In this document: positions 1 through 11,644 of the stretch, piece after piece | How the letters are laid out: each line of letters opens with the position of its first letter | Position numbering within the stretch: position 1 is the stretch's first letter | Origin: Robbsia andropogonis | Lineage (GTDB): Bacteria; Pseudomonadota; Gammaproteobacteria; Burkholderiales; Burkholderiaceae | Assembly: GCF_000970345.1 (NCBI RefSeq) | Contig: NZ_LAQU01000017.1 | Location: 1 to 64,000 of the forward strand | Length of the DNA: 64,000 nucleotides | Direction: 5' to 3' | Translations under genes and position numbers: made by a program | The notes under the pieces: model-generated | Database searches by the model: none | Told to the model about the DNA's origin: nothing | The model's input: only the letters and a program-made list of their open reading frames with translations

Positions 1-1
1 A

Positions 2-742
2 GACACCGTCTGGGCCAAGACGCAGCTTGTCTATGTCTGCTCGCCGGGCAACCCCACCGGTGCGACGCTGGACCTGGAAGGCTGGAAAGCGCTCTTCGCG
101 CTGTCGGACAAGCATGGCTTCGTCATCGCCTCCGACGAGTGCTATTCCGAGATCTATTTCGGCGATACCCCACCGCTCGGCGCGTTGGAGGCCGCCCGGC
201 TGCTGGGTCGAGGCGACGATCGGCTCCTAGCGTTCACGAGTTTGTCCAAACGCTCGAACGTACCGGGGCTGCGGTCCGGTTTCGTCGCCGGCGACGCGAC
301 GTTGATGCGCGCCTACCTGCTGTATCGCACCTATCACGGCAGCGCCTTGTCACCGACGGTACAGCAGGTCAGCATTGCCGCCTGGAGCGACGAGTCGCAC
401 GTCGAGGAAAACCGCGCCGCATATCGTCGCAAATTCGACATCGTCACGCCGATGCTGGCCGAGGTCCTCGACGTGGCATTGCCGGACGCGTCGTTCTATC
501 TGTGGGCAAACGTGGCCCGCACGGGTTTGAGCGACATCGAATTCGCACGCGAGCTGTATGCGCGCCAACATGTGACCGTGCTGCCCGGGAGCTTTCTCGC
601 GCGGGAATCGCAGGGCGTCAATCCGGGCGCGGGCTATGTGCGCCTCGCGCTGGTTGCCGGCGTCGAAGAATGTATCGAGGGCGCACGCCGCATCGTGGCG
701 TTCTGCGCATCATGCACCGCTCCCGCCGCACCGACCCGATGA
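2..742 (+). CDS. dapC: Succinyldiaminopimelate aminotransferase DapC, C-terminal part
   Basis: PLP-dependent class I/II aminotransferase that would make N-succinyl-L,L-diaminopimelate precursor in the succinylase branch of lysine/DAP synthesis. The frame is open from the window edge, so the N-terminus lies outside. Visible motifs are SPGNPTG (the conserved NPTG turn), SDECYSEIY with the PLP-contacting Asp/Tyr, and [15 protein letters not shown], where the Lys should form the Schiff base. The C-terminal half ends in a typical small domain ([20 protein letters not shown]). The dapD gene follows 70 bp downstream and dapE slightly further, which supports DapC over other class I aminotransferases; the fold alone would not distinguish it from AspC-like enzymes. 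Confidence 0.9.
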   Translation, partial: DTVWAKTQLVYVCSPGNPTGATLDLEGWKALFALSDKHGFVIASDECYSEIYFGDTPPLGALEAARLLGRGDDRLLAFTSLSKRSNVPGLRSGFVAGDATLMRAYLLYRTYHGSALSPTVQQVSIAAWSDESHVEENRAAYRRKFDIVTPMLAEVLDVALPDASFYLWANVARTGLSDIEFARELYARQHVTVLPGSFLARESQGVNPGAGYVRLALVAGVEECIEGARRIVAFCASCTAPAAPTR

Positions 743-812
743 ATTCGCGGGCGGCGTGCCGACGACGGCCCGCCGCCCGCCATCCCTAACCTATTTCACA
801 ACAAACCACGCC

Positions 813-1648
813 ATGAGCCAAGATCTGCAAAACATCATCAATGCCGCCTGGGAAGACCGCGCCTCCCTGTCGCCCAAGCACGCACCCGCGGACATTCGCG
901 ACGCCGTGGCTAGCGCGCTGGCCAGTCTGGACGACGGCAGCGCGCGCGTCGCGCAGCCGGATGCATCGGCACCGGGCGGCTGGGTCGTCAATCAATGGCT
1001 GAAGAAGGCCGTGCTGTTGTCGTTCCGCCTCGCCGATAACGCGCCGATGCCCGCGGGAGGTTACACCCAGTTCTACGACAAGGTGCCAAGCAAGTTCGCG
1101 CACTACACACCAGCCGATTTCGAAGCGGGTGGTTTCCGCGTCGTGCCGCCCGCCATCGCGCGCCGCGGCGCCTACATCGCGAAGAACGTGGTCCTGATGC
1201 CGTCATACACGAATATCGGCGCTTACATCGATGAAGGCACGATGGTCGACACATGGGCGACGGTCGGCTCGTGCGCGCAGATCGGCAAGCATGTCCACCT
1301 GTCCGGTGGCGTCGGCATCGGTGGCGTGCTGGAACCGTTGCAAGCCAACCCGGTCATCATCGAGGACAATTGCTTCATCGGCGCACGCTCGGAGATTGTC
1401 GAAGGGGTGATCATCGAGAAGAACGCCGTGATCTCGATGGGCGTCTATATCGGCCAAAGCACGAAGATCTTCGATCGTGAAACCGGCGAAGTCCTGTATG
1501 GCCGCGTCCCGGCAGGGTCGGTCGTCGTGCCCGGCAGCCTGCCGTCGAAGGAAGGCAACTGCCAGTTGTACGCGGCGATCATCGTCAAGAAGGTCGACGA
1601 GAAGACCCGCGCCAAGACGGCGATCAACGAACTGCTGCGAGGCGACTG

Positions 1649-1649
<1 letters not shown>
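813..1649 (+). CDS. dapD: 2,3,4,5-tetrahydropyridine-2,6-dicarboxylate N-succinyltransferase
   Basis: Cytoplasmic trimeric acyltransferase that transfers succinyl from succinyl-CoA to tetrahydrodipicolinate in lysine and peptidoglycan precursor synthesis. The 278-residue length matches the family. The N-terminal helical part ([16 protein letters not shown]) is followed by a left-handed beta-helix of hexapeptide repeats (for example [23 protein letters not shown] and [18 protein letters not shown]). The open frame runs further upstream, but ATG 813 gives the conserved DapD N-terminus. The stop TGA overlaps the next ATG by one base, so translational coupling with the ArsC-like gene is likely. 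Confidence 0.97.
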
Positions 1650-3176
<1,527 letters not shown>

Positions 3177-3256
3177 CCGCGCGACGGCACGGCCGCGCAC
3201 CTGAACGGTGCGGCGCCGCTCTGGCGCCGTACCTCCGCTCTCAAAAGGGATCCATC

Positions 3257-4150
3257 ATGGCCACGCCTTATCCTTTCTCGACGTTGCGCGACGTGCTGCG
3301 TTTCGCGGTTACCCGTTTTGGCCAGGCCCATGTCGCCTTCGGTCATGGCAACGCGAACGCATACGACGAAGCCGCCTATCTGCTGCTCCATTCGCTCAGC
3401 CTCCCGCTGGACACCCTCGAACCGTTCCTGGATGCACGCCTGACCGATGACGAGATCGCGCATCTGATAACGCTGATCGAACGCCGCGCGACCGATCGTG
3501 TGCCGGCCGCCTACCTGACCGGCGAGGCCTGGATGCATGGCTATCGCTTCACGATCGATGAACGTGTGATCGTACCGCGCTCGCTCATCGGCGAATTGCT
3601 GGTCGAGCACCTGGCGCCATGGGTCAGCCGGCCGGACAACGTCCATCACGTCCTCGAGTTGTGTACCGGCTCGGGCTGCCTCTCGATCATCGCCGCCGAC
3701 GCGTTTCCGGACGCCGAGATCGACGCGGTGGACCTGAGTGCCGATGCCTTGCAGGTGGCCGCGCAAAACGTCGCCGACTACGGGCTGGACGCACGCATCA
3801 CGCTCCATGAAGGGGACCTGTACGCCGCGCTGCCACCGGGGCGCAAGTACGACCTCATCGTGACGAATCCGCCCTATGTCAATGCCGAATCGATGGCCGC
3901 ATTGCCGCCGGAATACCGGCATGAACCCCAAATGGCCCTGCACGGCGGCGAGGACGGCATGGACCTTGTGCGCCGTATCATCGAAGAGGCGCGCGAGCAT
4001 CTGAACGACGACGGCCTGTTGGTCGTCGAGATCGGCAACGAACGGCACCATGCCGAAGCGGCATTCGGTGGTCTGGATCTGGTATGGCTACCTACCAGTG
4101 CCGAGGACGACGCGGTATTCCTGATTCACGCCGCCGACCTGCCCGACTGA
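3257..4150 (+). CDS. prmB: Ribosomal protein L3 (50S) N5-glutamine methyltransferase
   Basis: SAM-dependent methyltransferase that methylates a glutamine of ribosomal protein L3. The 297-residue protein has a helical N-terminal substrate domain, the SAM-binding motif LELCTGSGCLS (about residues 133-143), and the glutamine methyltransferase signature NPPY at residues 204-207. The paralogue PrmC (release factor methyltransferase) shares NPPY. I prefer PrmB because of the VPAAYLTGEAWMHGYRF and PPEYRHEPQMALHGGEDGMD blocks typical of PrmB and the usual dapE neighbour. AAAAGGG precedes the start. Confidence 0.9.
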   Translation: MATPYPFSTLRDVLRFAVTRFGQAHVAFGHGNANAYDEAAYLLLHSLSLPLDTLEPFLDARLTDDEIAHLITLIERRATDRVPAAYLTGEAWMHGYRFTIDERVIVPRSLIGELLVEHLAPWVSRPDNVHHVLELCTGSGCLSIIAADAFPDAEIDAVDLSADALQVAAQNVADYGLDARITLHEGDLYAALPPGRKYDLIVTNPPYVNAESMAALPPEYRHEPQMALHGGEDGMDLVRRIIEEAREHLNDDGLLVVEIGNERHHAEAAFGGLDLVWLPTSAEDDAVFLIHAADLPD

Positions 4151-4167
4151 CGCGAACGGCAGAAACC

Positions 4168-5628
4168 ATGCGCATGCTGGGAATGCTGGCGCCGTTCGAT
4201 TCGGTCGCCCTTGATATCGGTACGCTGGTCCTGCTGGTGCATATCGCCGGCGCGATGGCAGCTGTGCACGCCGTGGTCAACACGCGGACATCGCAGGGGG
4301 CGATCGCCTGGGCCGTCGCACTCGTGACGATGCCTTATCTGACGTTGCTGCCGTATTTATTCCTTGGCCAAAGCTATTTTCGCGGTTATGTCGATGCGCG
4401 ACGAAGCGGCAACCGGCAACTGCGCAGCCTTGCGGCCCATCCACATACGCCCGCGGACCCCGACGCCTCGGCACGCGCCAAAGCCGCGCTCGGGCCCGGG
4501 GCGAAACGGGCATTCGACCGACTCAGCGGCATGCCCCTGCTGCCTGGAAACAAAGTGTCGTTGCTGGTCAACGGCACGCAGACCTTCAATACCATTCTCG
4601 CCGCGATCGATGGCGCGGAACGCTATGTCCTGGTGCAGTTCTTCGTCATCCGGGATGACACGCTCGGACGGCGCCTGCATCGGGCGCTGACATTGGCCGC
4701 AAAGCGTGGCGTCGCGGTTTTCCTGCTGTATGACGGCATCGGCTCGCACAAGCTGTCGCGCGAATACGTCACGTCGTTGCGCACCGCCGGCGTACAGACG
4801 CACAAGTTCGCGACCCGACGCTTCGTCAATCGCTTCCAGCTCAATTTTCGCAATCATCGGAAGATCGTCGTCATCGACGGCCGGCGTGCGTTCGTCGGGG
4901 GCCACAACGTCGGTGACGAATACCTGGGGGAGACCTTCCCGCTCTCGCCGTGGCGCGACACCCATATCGACCTCGTCGGCCCGGTGGTATCGAGTATCCA
5001 GTTCAGCTTTGTCGAGGATTGGTTCTGGGCCACCCGCCGCGTGCCGGATCTGGTCCGGTGCGAACAGAACGACAGCGCGAATATGTGCTGCCAGTCCATC
5101 GCCAGTGGACCCGCCGACGAATTCGAGACATGTTCGTTGTTCTTCGTGACGGCGATCAATGCCGCGCAGTCGCGGATCTGGCTGACCAGTCCCTATTTCG
5201 TGCCGGACGAAGCGGTGTTCTCGGCGTTGAAGCTGGCAGTGATGCGCGGGGTGGATGTCCGTATCCTGATCCCGTCGCGACGCGACCATCTGGTGGTCTT
5301 TTCCGCATCCAACGTCTATGTCTCGGAAGCCGTGCGCGCCGGTGTGCGGATGTTTCGCTACCAGCCCGGCTTCCTGCATCAGAAGGTGGTGCTGATCGAC
5401 GACGTGGCCGCCGCCATCGGCAGCCCGAATCTCGACAACCGGTCATTTCGGCTGAACTTCGAATGTACCGTTCTGACGGTCGATCGCGGGTTCGCAGCCG
5501 ATGTGGAAGCCATGCTCGTCGAGGATTTCTCCCATGCCAACGAAGTCAGCGACAATGAGTTTGCCAATTTTCCCGCGTGGCAGCGCGCGGCAATGCGCGT
5601 CGCCTGCCTGTTTTCACCGATCTTGTAA
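4168..5628 (+). CDS. cls: Cardiolipin synthase (phospholipase D family)
   Basis: Inner-membrane enzyme that condenses phosphatidylglycerol molecules to cardiolipin. The 486-residue form has two N-terminal hydrophobic segments (about residues 14-34 and 44-66), then two HKD phosphodiesterase motifs: HRKIVVID beginning near residue 230 with GGHN after it, and HQKVVLID beginning near residue 404 followed by GSPN. Length and layout fit ClsA. The frame is open further upstream through prmB, but ATG 4168 gives a normal membrane N-terminus 17 bp after the prmB stop. Assignment to ClsA rather than ClsB or ClsC rests on the two transmembrane segments. Confidence 0.93.
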   Translation: MRMLGMLAPFDSVALDIGTLVLLVHIAGAMAAVHAVVNTRTSQGAIAWAVALVTMPYLTLLPYLFLGQSYFRGYVDARRSGNRQLRSLAAHPHTPADPDASARAKAALGPGAKRAFDRLSGMPLLPGNKVSLLVNGTQTFNTILAAIDGAERYVLVQFFVIRDDTLGRRLHRALTLAAKRGVAVFLLYDGIGSHKLSREYVTSLRTAGVQTHKFATRRFVNRFQLNFRNHRKIVVIDGRRAFVGGHNVGDEYLGETFPLSPWRDTHIDLVGPVVSSIQFSFVEDWFWATRRVPDLVRCEQNDSANMCCQSIASGPADEFETCSLFFVTAINAAQSRIWLTSPYFVPDEAVFSALKLAVMRGVDVRILIPSRRDHLVVFSASNVYVSEAVRAGVRMFRYQPGFLHQKVVLIDDVAAAIGSPNLDNRSFRLNFECTVLTVDRGFAADVEAMLVEDFSHANEVSDNEFANFPAWQRAAMRVACLFSPIL

Positions 5629-5636
5629 GCGCAGAT

Positions 5637-6158
5637 TCAGCCAACGACATCTGGCATCGAGTTATCCGGCGCGGTGCCGAGCAATTTCTCGATGTCATGC
5701 GCGATGGCGTCCGGTTTGGTGATCGGCGCATAGCGCTCGACCACGTGCCCCCTGCGGTCGACGAGGAATTTTGTAAAATTCCACTTGATGCCTTCCGTTC
5801 CCAGCACACCGGGACGGCTTCCCGTCAGCCAGCGAAACAACGGATGGGCACCGGTGCCATTGACCTCGATTTTCTCGAACACCGGGAACGTGAGACCAAA
5901 GTTTTGCGTGCAGAAATCGCCGATCTGCTGGCTGTCCCCCGGTTCCTGCCGCCCGAACTGGTTGCAAGGAAACGCCAGGACCTCGAAACCGCGATCCGCG
6001 TACCGCGTATGTAATTGCTGCAGCCCCGCGTACTGCGGTGTAAACCCGCAGTGGCTGGCCGTGTTGACGATCAGCAACACCTTGCCGGCGTAGCGCGACA
6101 GGTCCACGGCGGTGCCGTCCAGCGAGTTTGCGGTGAAGTCGTAGATATCGTGTGTCAC
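5637..6158 (-). CDS. Glutathione peroxidase family protein (Cys type)
   Basis: Thiol peroxidase of the GPx family that reduces hydroperoxides, in bacteria usually with thioredoxin or glutathione as reductant (BtuE-like). In 173 residues the catalytic set is visible: peroxidatic Cys37 in NTASHCGFT (in place of selenocysteine), Gln67 in FPCNQFGRQE, and Trp126-Asn127 in KWNFTKF. Cys83 in FCTQNFGLTFPVF sits where the resolving Cys of 2-Cys GPx enzymes lies, which favours thioredoxin dependence. The gene is convergent with cls, with only 8 bp between their stops, and divergent from the ABC-F gene. Confidence 0.95.
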   Translation of the reverse strand: MTHDIYDFTANSLDGTAVDLSRYAGKVLLIVNTASHCGFTPQYAGLQQLHTRYADRGFEVLAFPCNQFGRQEPGDSQQIGDFCTQNFGLTFPVFEKIEVNGTGAHPLFRWLTGSRPGVLGTEGIKWNFTKFLVDRRGHVVERYAPITKPDAIAHDIEKLLGTAPDNSMPDVVG

Positions 6159-6332
6159 GGTGTCATCGTCATTACAGTCATACGGCGGCGCCGCGTTTTT
6201 CCCCGGCGCTCGCCCCCTGCCCGCCAGTGTATTGCACTCCGGTCACTTCTGCTGCCCTTGCACTCGCGCCGCGCGGAGTAGAATAGCGGTCTTTGCCTCG
6301 GGCGCCGTGCGCCTGAATTACCCACACCGCCC

Positions 6333-8483
6333 GTGATTCGCTTCCAACAGTTCACTCTTGCCCGCGGCACCAAGCCGCTTTTCGACAACGCGACGTTCAC
6401 GCTGAACCCCGGGGAAAAGGCCGGGTTGATCGGCGCCAACGGCGCGGGCAAGTCCACGCTGTTCTCCGTACTGCTCGGACGCCTGCATCCCGATGGCGGC
6501 GATGCGTCGTTCCCGCCCACCTGGCAGGTCGCCCACGTCTCCCAGGAAACCCCCGCCGTTGCGCGGACGGCCGTGGAATATACGCTCGATGGCGATGCGG
6601 AATTGCGTGAGATCGAAGCACGCATTGCCGCAGCGTCCGCCTCGGGAGACGGCGAGGCGGAAGCGCTGGCCCACGGCGCATACGCGGACGCCGACGGCTA
6701 TACGGCCGCCTCGCGCGCCGAAACGCTGCTGGCGGGTCTGGGCTTCTCGCAAGCCGAAATGCATCGTCCCGTGACCAGTTTCTCGGGCGGCTGGCGGATG
6801 CGTCTGAATTTGGCACAGGCACTGATGTGCCGCTCCGACCTGTTGCTGCTGGATGAGCCCACCAATCACTTGGACCTGGACGCGATCGTCTGGCTGGAAG
6901 ACTGGCTGCGGCGCTATTCTGGGACGATCGTCGTGATCTCGCACGATCGCGAATTCCTGGACGCGGTCACGAATGTGACGCTGCATCTGGAAAATCGGCA
7001 GATCAAGCGCTACGGTGGTAACTATACGCAGTTTGAAACACAACGCGCGCAGCATATCCTGCTGCAACAAAGCGCTTATGCGAAACAGCAGAAAACCGTT
7101 GCCCATCTGCAGCACTTCATCGATCGATTCAAGGCAAAGGCAACCAAGGCGCGTCAAGCGCAAAGCCGCGTCAAGGCCTTGGAGCGCATCGAGATGATCG
7201 CGCCGGTCTATGCGTCGTCCCCGTTCACTTTCTCGTTCCGCGAGCCGGACCGCGCGCCAAACCCGATGCTCGTGGTCGAGGACGTCGATTGTGGTTATGG
7301 CCCCCGCGTCGCGGAGGACGATCACGGCGACGTCCACGCCACGCCGGTCACCCCAACCGATGGCGAAGTCATCCGCATCCTGGGCGATGTCAATCTCTCG
7401 ATCCAGAACGAACAACGGATCGGCCTGCTGGGGGCCAACGGTCAGGGTAAGTCGACGCTGATCAAGACCTTGTTCGGCGAACTCGCTCCGCTGCAGGGCG
7501 AAGTACGTCGTGGCAAGGGTCTCGTCATCGGCTACTTCGCACAGCACCAGTTGGAAACGCTGCGAGAAGACGACAGTCCGCTGATGCACCTCACGCGTAT
7601 CGCCGGCGGCGCACGGGAGCAGGAACTGCGCAACTTCCTGGGCAGCTTCAATTTCCATGGCGACATGGCGACATCGCCCGTGCGGCCGTTCTCAGGCGGG
7701 GAAAAAGCCCGTCTCGCGCTGGCGCTGATCATCTGGACCAAGCCGAACCTGTTATTGCTGGATGAACCGACAAACCACCTCGACCTGGAAACGCGCCACG
7801 CACTAACCACCGCGCTGGCCCAATTCGACGGCACGCTGATCCTGGTGTCCCACGATCGCCATCTGTTGCGTGCGACCACCGACGCGTTCCTGCTCGTGGG
7901 CGACGGCAAGGTCGCGCCGTTCGACGGCGACCTCGATGATTACAAACGCTGGTTGCTGGATGCGACCAAAGCGCGCGCGCAAGGCGGGGCCGCGCCGAAG
8001 CCGGCCAAGACGAGCGCCGAAGGCAACCGCCAGGAGTCGCGCGCCGATGAGAAGATGCGCGGCGTCACCAGACCGGCGGCACCAACGTCCGCTCCTCCGG
8101 CACCCGGTGAGCCGGCGGCATCCTCGGCGATCGTTACCCGTGCGGCAGCCACGCCCGGTCCGGTGGTCGACCCGGCGGCGCGCAAGGAGCAGCGCAAGCT
8201 CGACGCACAGGCACGCCAGCATGTCGCCGCCCAGCGCAAGCCTCTGCAGAAGCGGATCGAGACGCTGGAACGCGAACTCGAGAAACTGAATACGGAAAAA
8301 GCCGGGTGTGACGCGTTTATAGCCGATCCCGGCAGCTATGAGGCGCAGCACAAGGCGGCCCTGACGGACACGCTGCGCCGCCAGGGCGAATTGGCCGCAC
8401 GAATCGGCGCGGTGGAAACCGACTGGATGGCGGCCCTCGAAGCATTGGAAATGCTGGACGCCACCATCACGGCCGCATCCTGA
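6333..8483 (+). CDS. ABC-F family ATPase, YheS type
   Basis: Cytosolic tandem ATP-binding protein without membrane domains. ABC-F proteins act at the ribosomal E site. NBD1 has GANGAGKST and LLLLDEPTNHLD; the linker (AKATKARQAQSRVKALERIE) is the P-site tRNA interaction motif region; NBD2 has GANGQGKST and a second LLLLDEPTNHLD; the C-terminal roughly 180 residues hold a low-complexity Ala/Pro stretch and a coiled-coil tail. The sequence closely resembles E. coli YheS by eye. The start is GTG 6333. An acidic insert of about 20 residues (PRVAEDDHGDVHATP onward) interrupts the start of NBD2 and makes the protein longer (716) than E. coli YheS (about 637). Confidence 0.93.
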   Translation: MIRFQQFTLARGTKPLFDNATFTLNPGEKAGLIGANGAGKSTLFSVLLGRLHPDGGDASFPPTWQVAHVSQETPAVARTAVEYTLDGDAELREIEARIAAASASGDGEAEALAHGAYADADGYTAASRAETLLAGLGFSQAEMHRPVTSFSGGWRMRLNLAQALMCRSDLLLLDEPTNHLDLDAIVWLEDWLRRYSGTIVVISHDREFLDAVTNVTLHLENRQIKRYGGNYTQFETQRAQHILLQQSAYAKQQKTVAHLQHFIDRFKAKATKARQAQSRVKALERIEMIAPVYASSPFTFSFREPDRAPNPMLVVEDVDCGYGPRVAEDDHGDVHATPVTPTDGEVIRILGDVNLSIQNEQRIGLLGANGQGKSTLIKTLFGELAPLQGEVRRGKGLVIGYFAQHQLETLREDDSPLMHLTRIAGGAREQELRNFLGSFNFHGDMATSPVRPFSGGEKARLALALIIWTKPNLLLLDEPTNHLDLETRHALTTALAQFDGTLILVSHDRHLLRATTDAFLLVGDGKVAPFDGDLDDYKRWLLDATKARAQGGAAPKPAKTSAEGNRQESRADEKMRGVTRPAAPTSAPPAPGEPAASSAIVTRAAATPGPVVDPAARKEQRKLDAQARQHVAAQRKPLQKRIETLERELEKLNTEKAGCDAFIADPGSYEAQHKAALTDTLRRQGELAARIGAVETDWMAALEALEMLDATITAAS

Positions 8484-8559
8484 CTCTGTTTGCAGGTCAT
8501 TTCAGCCTGCATACCGCCCTTTATTTGACGCAGTATTTGACTCAGCCCACCCCGTCATC

Positions 8560-10167
8560 ATGTCCGACGTATCGAACGAAGTGAATCGCCGCCGCACGTT
8601 CGCGGTGATTTCCCACCCTGACGCAGGGAAGACCACACTGACCGAGAAACTGTTGCTGTTCTCGGGCGCCATCCATATCGCAGGTGCCGTAAAAGGCCGC
8701 AAGAGCGCGCGTTACGCGACCTCGGACTGGATGGAAATCGAAAAACAACGCGGCATCTCGGTCGCCAGCTCGGTGATGCAGTTCGAGTACGGCGACGCCG
8801 TCATCAACCTGCTCGACACACCGGGCCACCAGGACTTCTCCGAAGATACCTACCGTGTATTGACCGCGGTGGATGCGGCGGTGATGGTGATCGACGGCGC
8901 GAACGGCGTGGAAGCACAGACGTTGAAGCTGCTGGAGGTCTGTCGCCGCCAGAACACGCCGATCATCACATTCGTCAACAAGCTCGACCGCGACGTCCGT
9001 GCGCCACTCGACCTGCTGAGCGAAGTCGAACATCACCTGGGCGTGGCCGCCATCCCGTTTTCCTGGCCCGTGGGTACGGGGAAGGATTTCCGCGGCGTCT
9101 ACGACCTTCGCCGGGAACAGATTCGCCTCTTCCGTGCAGGGCAGGACACCCGCAACGACGACACGGTCACGCTTCAAGGACTCGAGGATCCGCGCGCCGT
9201 CGAGCAGTTCGGCGACACCTGGACGCGTGCGAAGGACGAGATCGAGCTGATCACCGGCGCCTCGCCGGAACTCTCGCGCGAAGCCTTCCTCGCCGGCAGG
9301 CAATCGCCGGTGCTGTTCGGCTCCGCGATCAACAACTTTGGTATTCGCGAGATCCTCGATGCGCTGGTCGAACTGGCCCCCCCGCCCAAGGTCCGCGCCG
9401 CCGTGCAACGGCCGGTGGAGCCGGTGGAGCCGCGTTTCACCGGCATGGTATTCAAGGTGCAGGCGAACATGGACCCGCAGCACCGGGACCGCGTGGCGTT
9501 CGTCCGCGTCTGCTCGGGGCGTTTCGAGCGCGGCATGGCGTTGACGATTACGCGCTCGGGCAAGAAGATCAAGACCAGCAACGTGGTCAGCTTTCTGTCG
9601 CAGCGTCGCGAACTAACTGAGGAAGCCTATCCGGGCGACATTATCGGCATCCCCAATCACGGCGTGCTGTGCCTGGGCGATACGTTGACCGAAGGCGAAG
9701 CGCTGACGTTCTCGGGCTTGCCGTTTTTCTCGCCAGAAATCTTCCAGACCGTGGAAGCGAAAGACCCGATGCGTGCCAAGCAACTGGGCGAGGCATTGCG
9801 GCATCTCAGCGAGGAAGGCGCGATCCAGGTGTTCCGCCCCATGGCAGGCGGCCCGATTCTGCTGGGTGCCGTCGGTGCGCTGCAGTTCGAAGTGGTCTCA
9901 CACCGGCTCGCCGGCGAATATCGCGTGGACGTCCGCTTCTCGCCGTCACGCTATCGTCTGTCACGCTGGGTGTCGTCCACGGATGCGGCGGCGATGCAGA
10001 AATTCATCAAGTTCAATAATGGTCGCATGGCCTACGACGCCGCCGAACAGATGACGCTGCTCGCCGCGCATCAATCCGAAATCCAGGCGCTGAAAGAGAC
10101 GTATCCCGCGGTCTCATTCGGCGAGATGCGCGAAATGTCGGGGGCCGTGGTCAGCAAGATCGGTTGA
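8560..10167 (+). CDS. prfC: Peptide chain release factor 3
   Basis: Translational GTPase RF3, which removes RF1/RF2 from the ribosome after peptide release. The 535-residue protein has the G domain motifs SHPDAGKTT (G1), RGISVASSV (G2 region), DTPGHQDF (G3) and NKLDRD (G4), followed by the beta-barrel domain II (FTGMVFKVQANMDPQHRDR) and the RF3 C-terminal domain. Length and motifs match RF3 and exclude EF-G. It is convergent with radA, the two stop codons lying 25 bp apart with a small GC hairpin between. Confidence 0.98.
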   Translation: MSDVSNEVNRRRTFAVISHPDAGKTTLTEKLLLFSGAIHIAGAVKGRKSARYATSDWMEIEKQRGISVASSVMQFEYGDAVINLLDTPGHQDFSEDTYRVLTAVDAAVMVIDGANGVEAQTLKLLEVCRRQNTPIITFVNKLDRDVRAPLDLLSEVEHHLGVAAIPFSWPVGTGKDFRGVYDLRREQIRLFRAGQDTRNDDTVTLQGLEDPRAVEQFGDTWTRAKDEIELITGASPELSREAFLAGRQSPVLFGSAINNFGIREILDALVELAPPPKVRAAVQRPVEPVEPRFTGMVFKVQANMDPQHRDRVAFVRVCSGRFERGMALTITRSGKKIKTSNVVSFLSQRRELTEEAYPGDIIGIPNHGVLCLGDTLTEGEALTFSGLPFFSPEIFQTVEAKDPMRAKQLGEALRHLSEEGAIQVFRPMAGGPILLGAVGALQFEVVSHRLAGEYRVDVRFSPSRYRLSRWVSSTDAAAMQKFIKFNNGRMAYDAAEQMTLLAAHQSEIQALKETYPAVSFGEMREMSGAVVSKIG

Positions 10168-10192
10168 TCCCCGCATAAGCGGGAATGCGGCG

Positions 10193-11644
10193 TTATTCCA
10201 ACTCACGCGCACGGTCGATCGCCTGTTCGATGCGCTCGACGGCAATGACCGTCAAGCCCTCGATTGGCTGCTTTGGCACATTGGCCTTTGGCACGATCGC
10301 CTGCGTGAACCCCAGCTTCGCCGCTTCTTTCAGTCGATCCTGCCCGCGCGGCGACGGCCGGATCTCACCGGCCAGGCCAACTTCCCCAAATGTCACGAGC
10401 CCCTTCGGCAGCGGCTTGTTCCGCATGGACGAATGGATCGCAAGCAGGACCGCCAGGTCGACTGCCGGCTCGCTGATCTTCACCCCCCCTACCGCGTTCA
10501 GGAACACGTCCTGATCGAAGCAGGCAATGCCCGCATGCCGATTCAACACCGCCAGCAACATCGCCAGCCGGTTCTGCTCCAGCCCTACCGTCAGGCGCCG
10601 CGGATTAGGCACATGCGAACTGTCGACCAGCGCCTGAATCTCGACTAGCAACGGTCGCGTGCCTTCCTGCGTCACAAGGACGCAGGAGCCGGGCACCGTA
10701 TGCTCGTGCTGAGACAGAAACAACGCCGACGGATTCGAGACACCCCGCAGCCCCCGCTCCGTCATGGCAAAGACGCCCAGCTCGTTGACGGCGCCAAAGC
10801 GGTTCTTGATCGCCCGGATCAGCCGGAACGACGAGTGTGTATCGCCCTCGAAATATAGTACGGTATCAACGATATGTTCGAGTACACGCGGCCCCGCCAG
10901 CGCGCCCTCTTTGGTCACATGGCCGACCATGATGATGGTCACGCCGGTCTGTTTTGCCAGCCGCGTCAACTGCGCGGCACACTCGCGCACCTGCGCGACC
11001 GAGCCGGGCGCCGAGGTCAATGCCTCCGAATAGACGGTCTGAATCGAGTCGATCACCGCGACGGCCGGTCGTTCGGCATCGATCGCCAGCTGGATTTTTT
11101 CGAGCTGGATTTCCGCGAACAACCGCAACGCGCCCGCGCCTTTCTCCGTGCGGCCGTCTTCCAGCAGCCCGAGCCGCTCCGCCCGAAGGGCGATCTGCGC
11201 ATCGGATTCCTCGCCGCTGACATAGAGCACCTTGCGCGCCTCGCCAAGCGACGCGAGCGCCTGCAGCAAGAGGGTGGACTTGCCGATACCCGGATCACCG
11301 CCGATCAGCACCACGCCGCCGCTGACCAGCCCGCCACCCAGCACGCGGTCGAATTCACCGATTCCCGTGGCATAGCGTGGCACATCGGCTGATTCGATTT
11401 CATGCAGCGACCGTACCGGCGACGACTTGGTCAGCGCCTGGAAACGGTGCGCGGATGGCGTTTCAGCCACGCCTTCGACCAGCGTGTTCCACGCGCCGCA
11501 ACCCGGGCACTGGCCGCTCCACTTCGGTGATTGGTTGCCGCACGCGGTACAGCTATAGGTAGTCTTGATCTTGGCCAATGCAGCATCCGGAAAAAGCGTC
11601 CTCAACCCACCGCCGCGAGCCGTGTCAAAATAGGCCGAAAGCAT
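10193..11644 (-). CDS. radA: DNA repair protein RadA
   Basis: RecA-like ATPase that helps branch migration in recombinational repair. Features in order: an N-terminal C4 zinc finger (CTACGNQSPKWSGQCPGC), Walker A GGDPGIGKST, the RadA-specific KNRFG motif, and a C-terminal Lon-like domain. Several starts are possible. ATG 11644 adds about 22 residues before the conserved LAKIKTTYSC start; TTG 11578 would give a 461-residue protein close to the family length; TTG 11650 is the longest. None has a convincing Shine-Dalgarno sequence, so the N-terminus is uncertain. Confidence 0.95.
   Translation of the reverse strand: MLSAYFDTARGGGLRTLFPDAALAKIKTTYSCTACGNQSPKWSGQCPGCGAWNTLVEGVAETPSAHRFQALTKSSPVRSLHEIESADVPRYATGIGEFDRVLGGGLVSGGVVLIGGDPGIGKSTLLLQALASLGEARKVLYVSGEESDAQIALRAERLGLLEDGRTEKGAGALRLFAEIQLEKIQLAIDAERPAVAVIDSIQTVYSEALTSAPGSVAQVRECAAQLTRLAKQTGVTIIMVGHVTKEGALAGPRVLEHIVDTVLYFEGDTHSSFRLIRAIKNRFGAVNELGVFAMTERGLRGVSNPSALFLSQHEHTVPGSCVLVTQEGTRPLLVEIQALVDSSHVPNPRRLTVGLEQNRLAMLLAVLNRHAGIACFDQDVFLNAVGGVKISEPAVDLAVLLAIHSSMRNKPLPKGLVTFGEVGLAGEIRPSPRGQDRLKEAAKLGFTQAIVPKANVPKQPIEGLTVIAVERIEQAIDRARELE

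Noticed and set aside
6258-6284. TTGCAC...TAGAAT as promoter of the ABC-F gene
   Set aside because: Spacer of 15 bp and weak hexamers; not convincing enough to list as a feature.
10168-10185. Small hairpin between prfC and radA as a terminator
   Set aside because: Only about five base pairs with no T run on either side; too weak to call.
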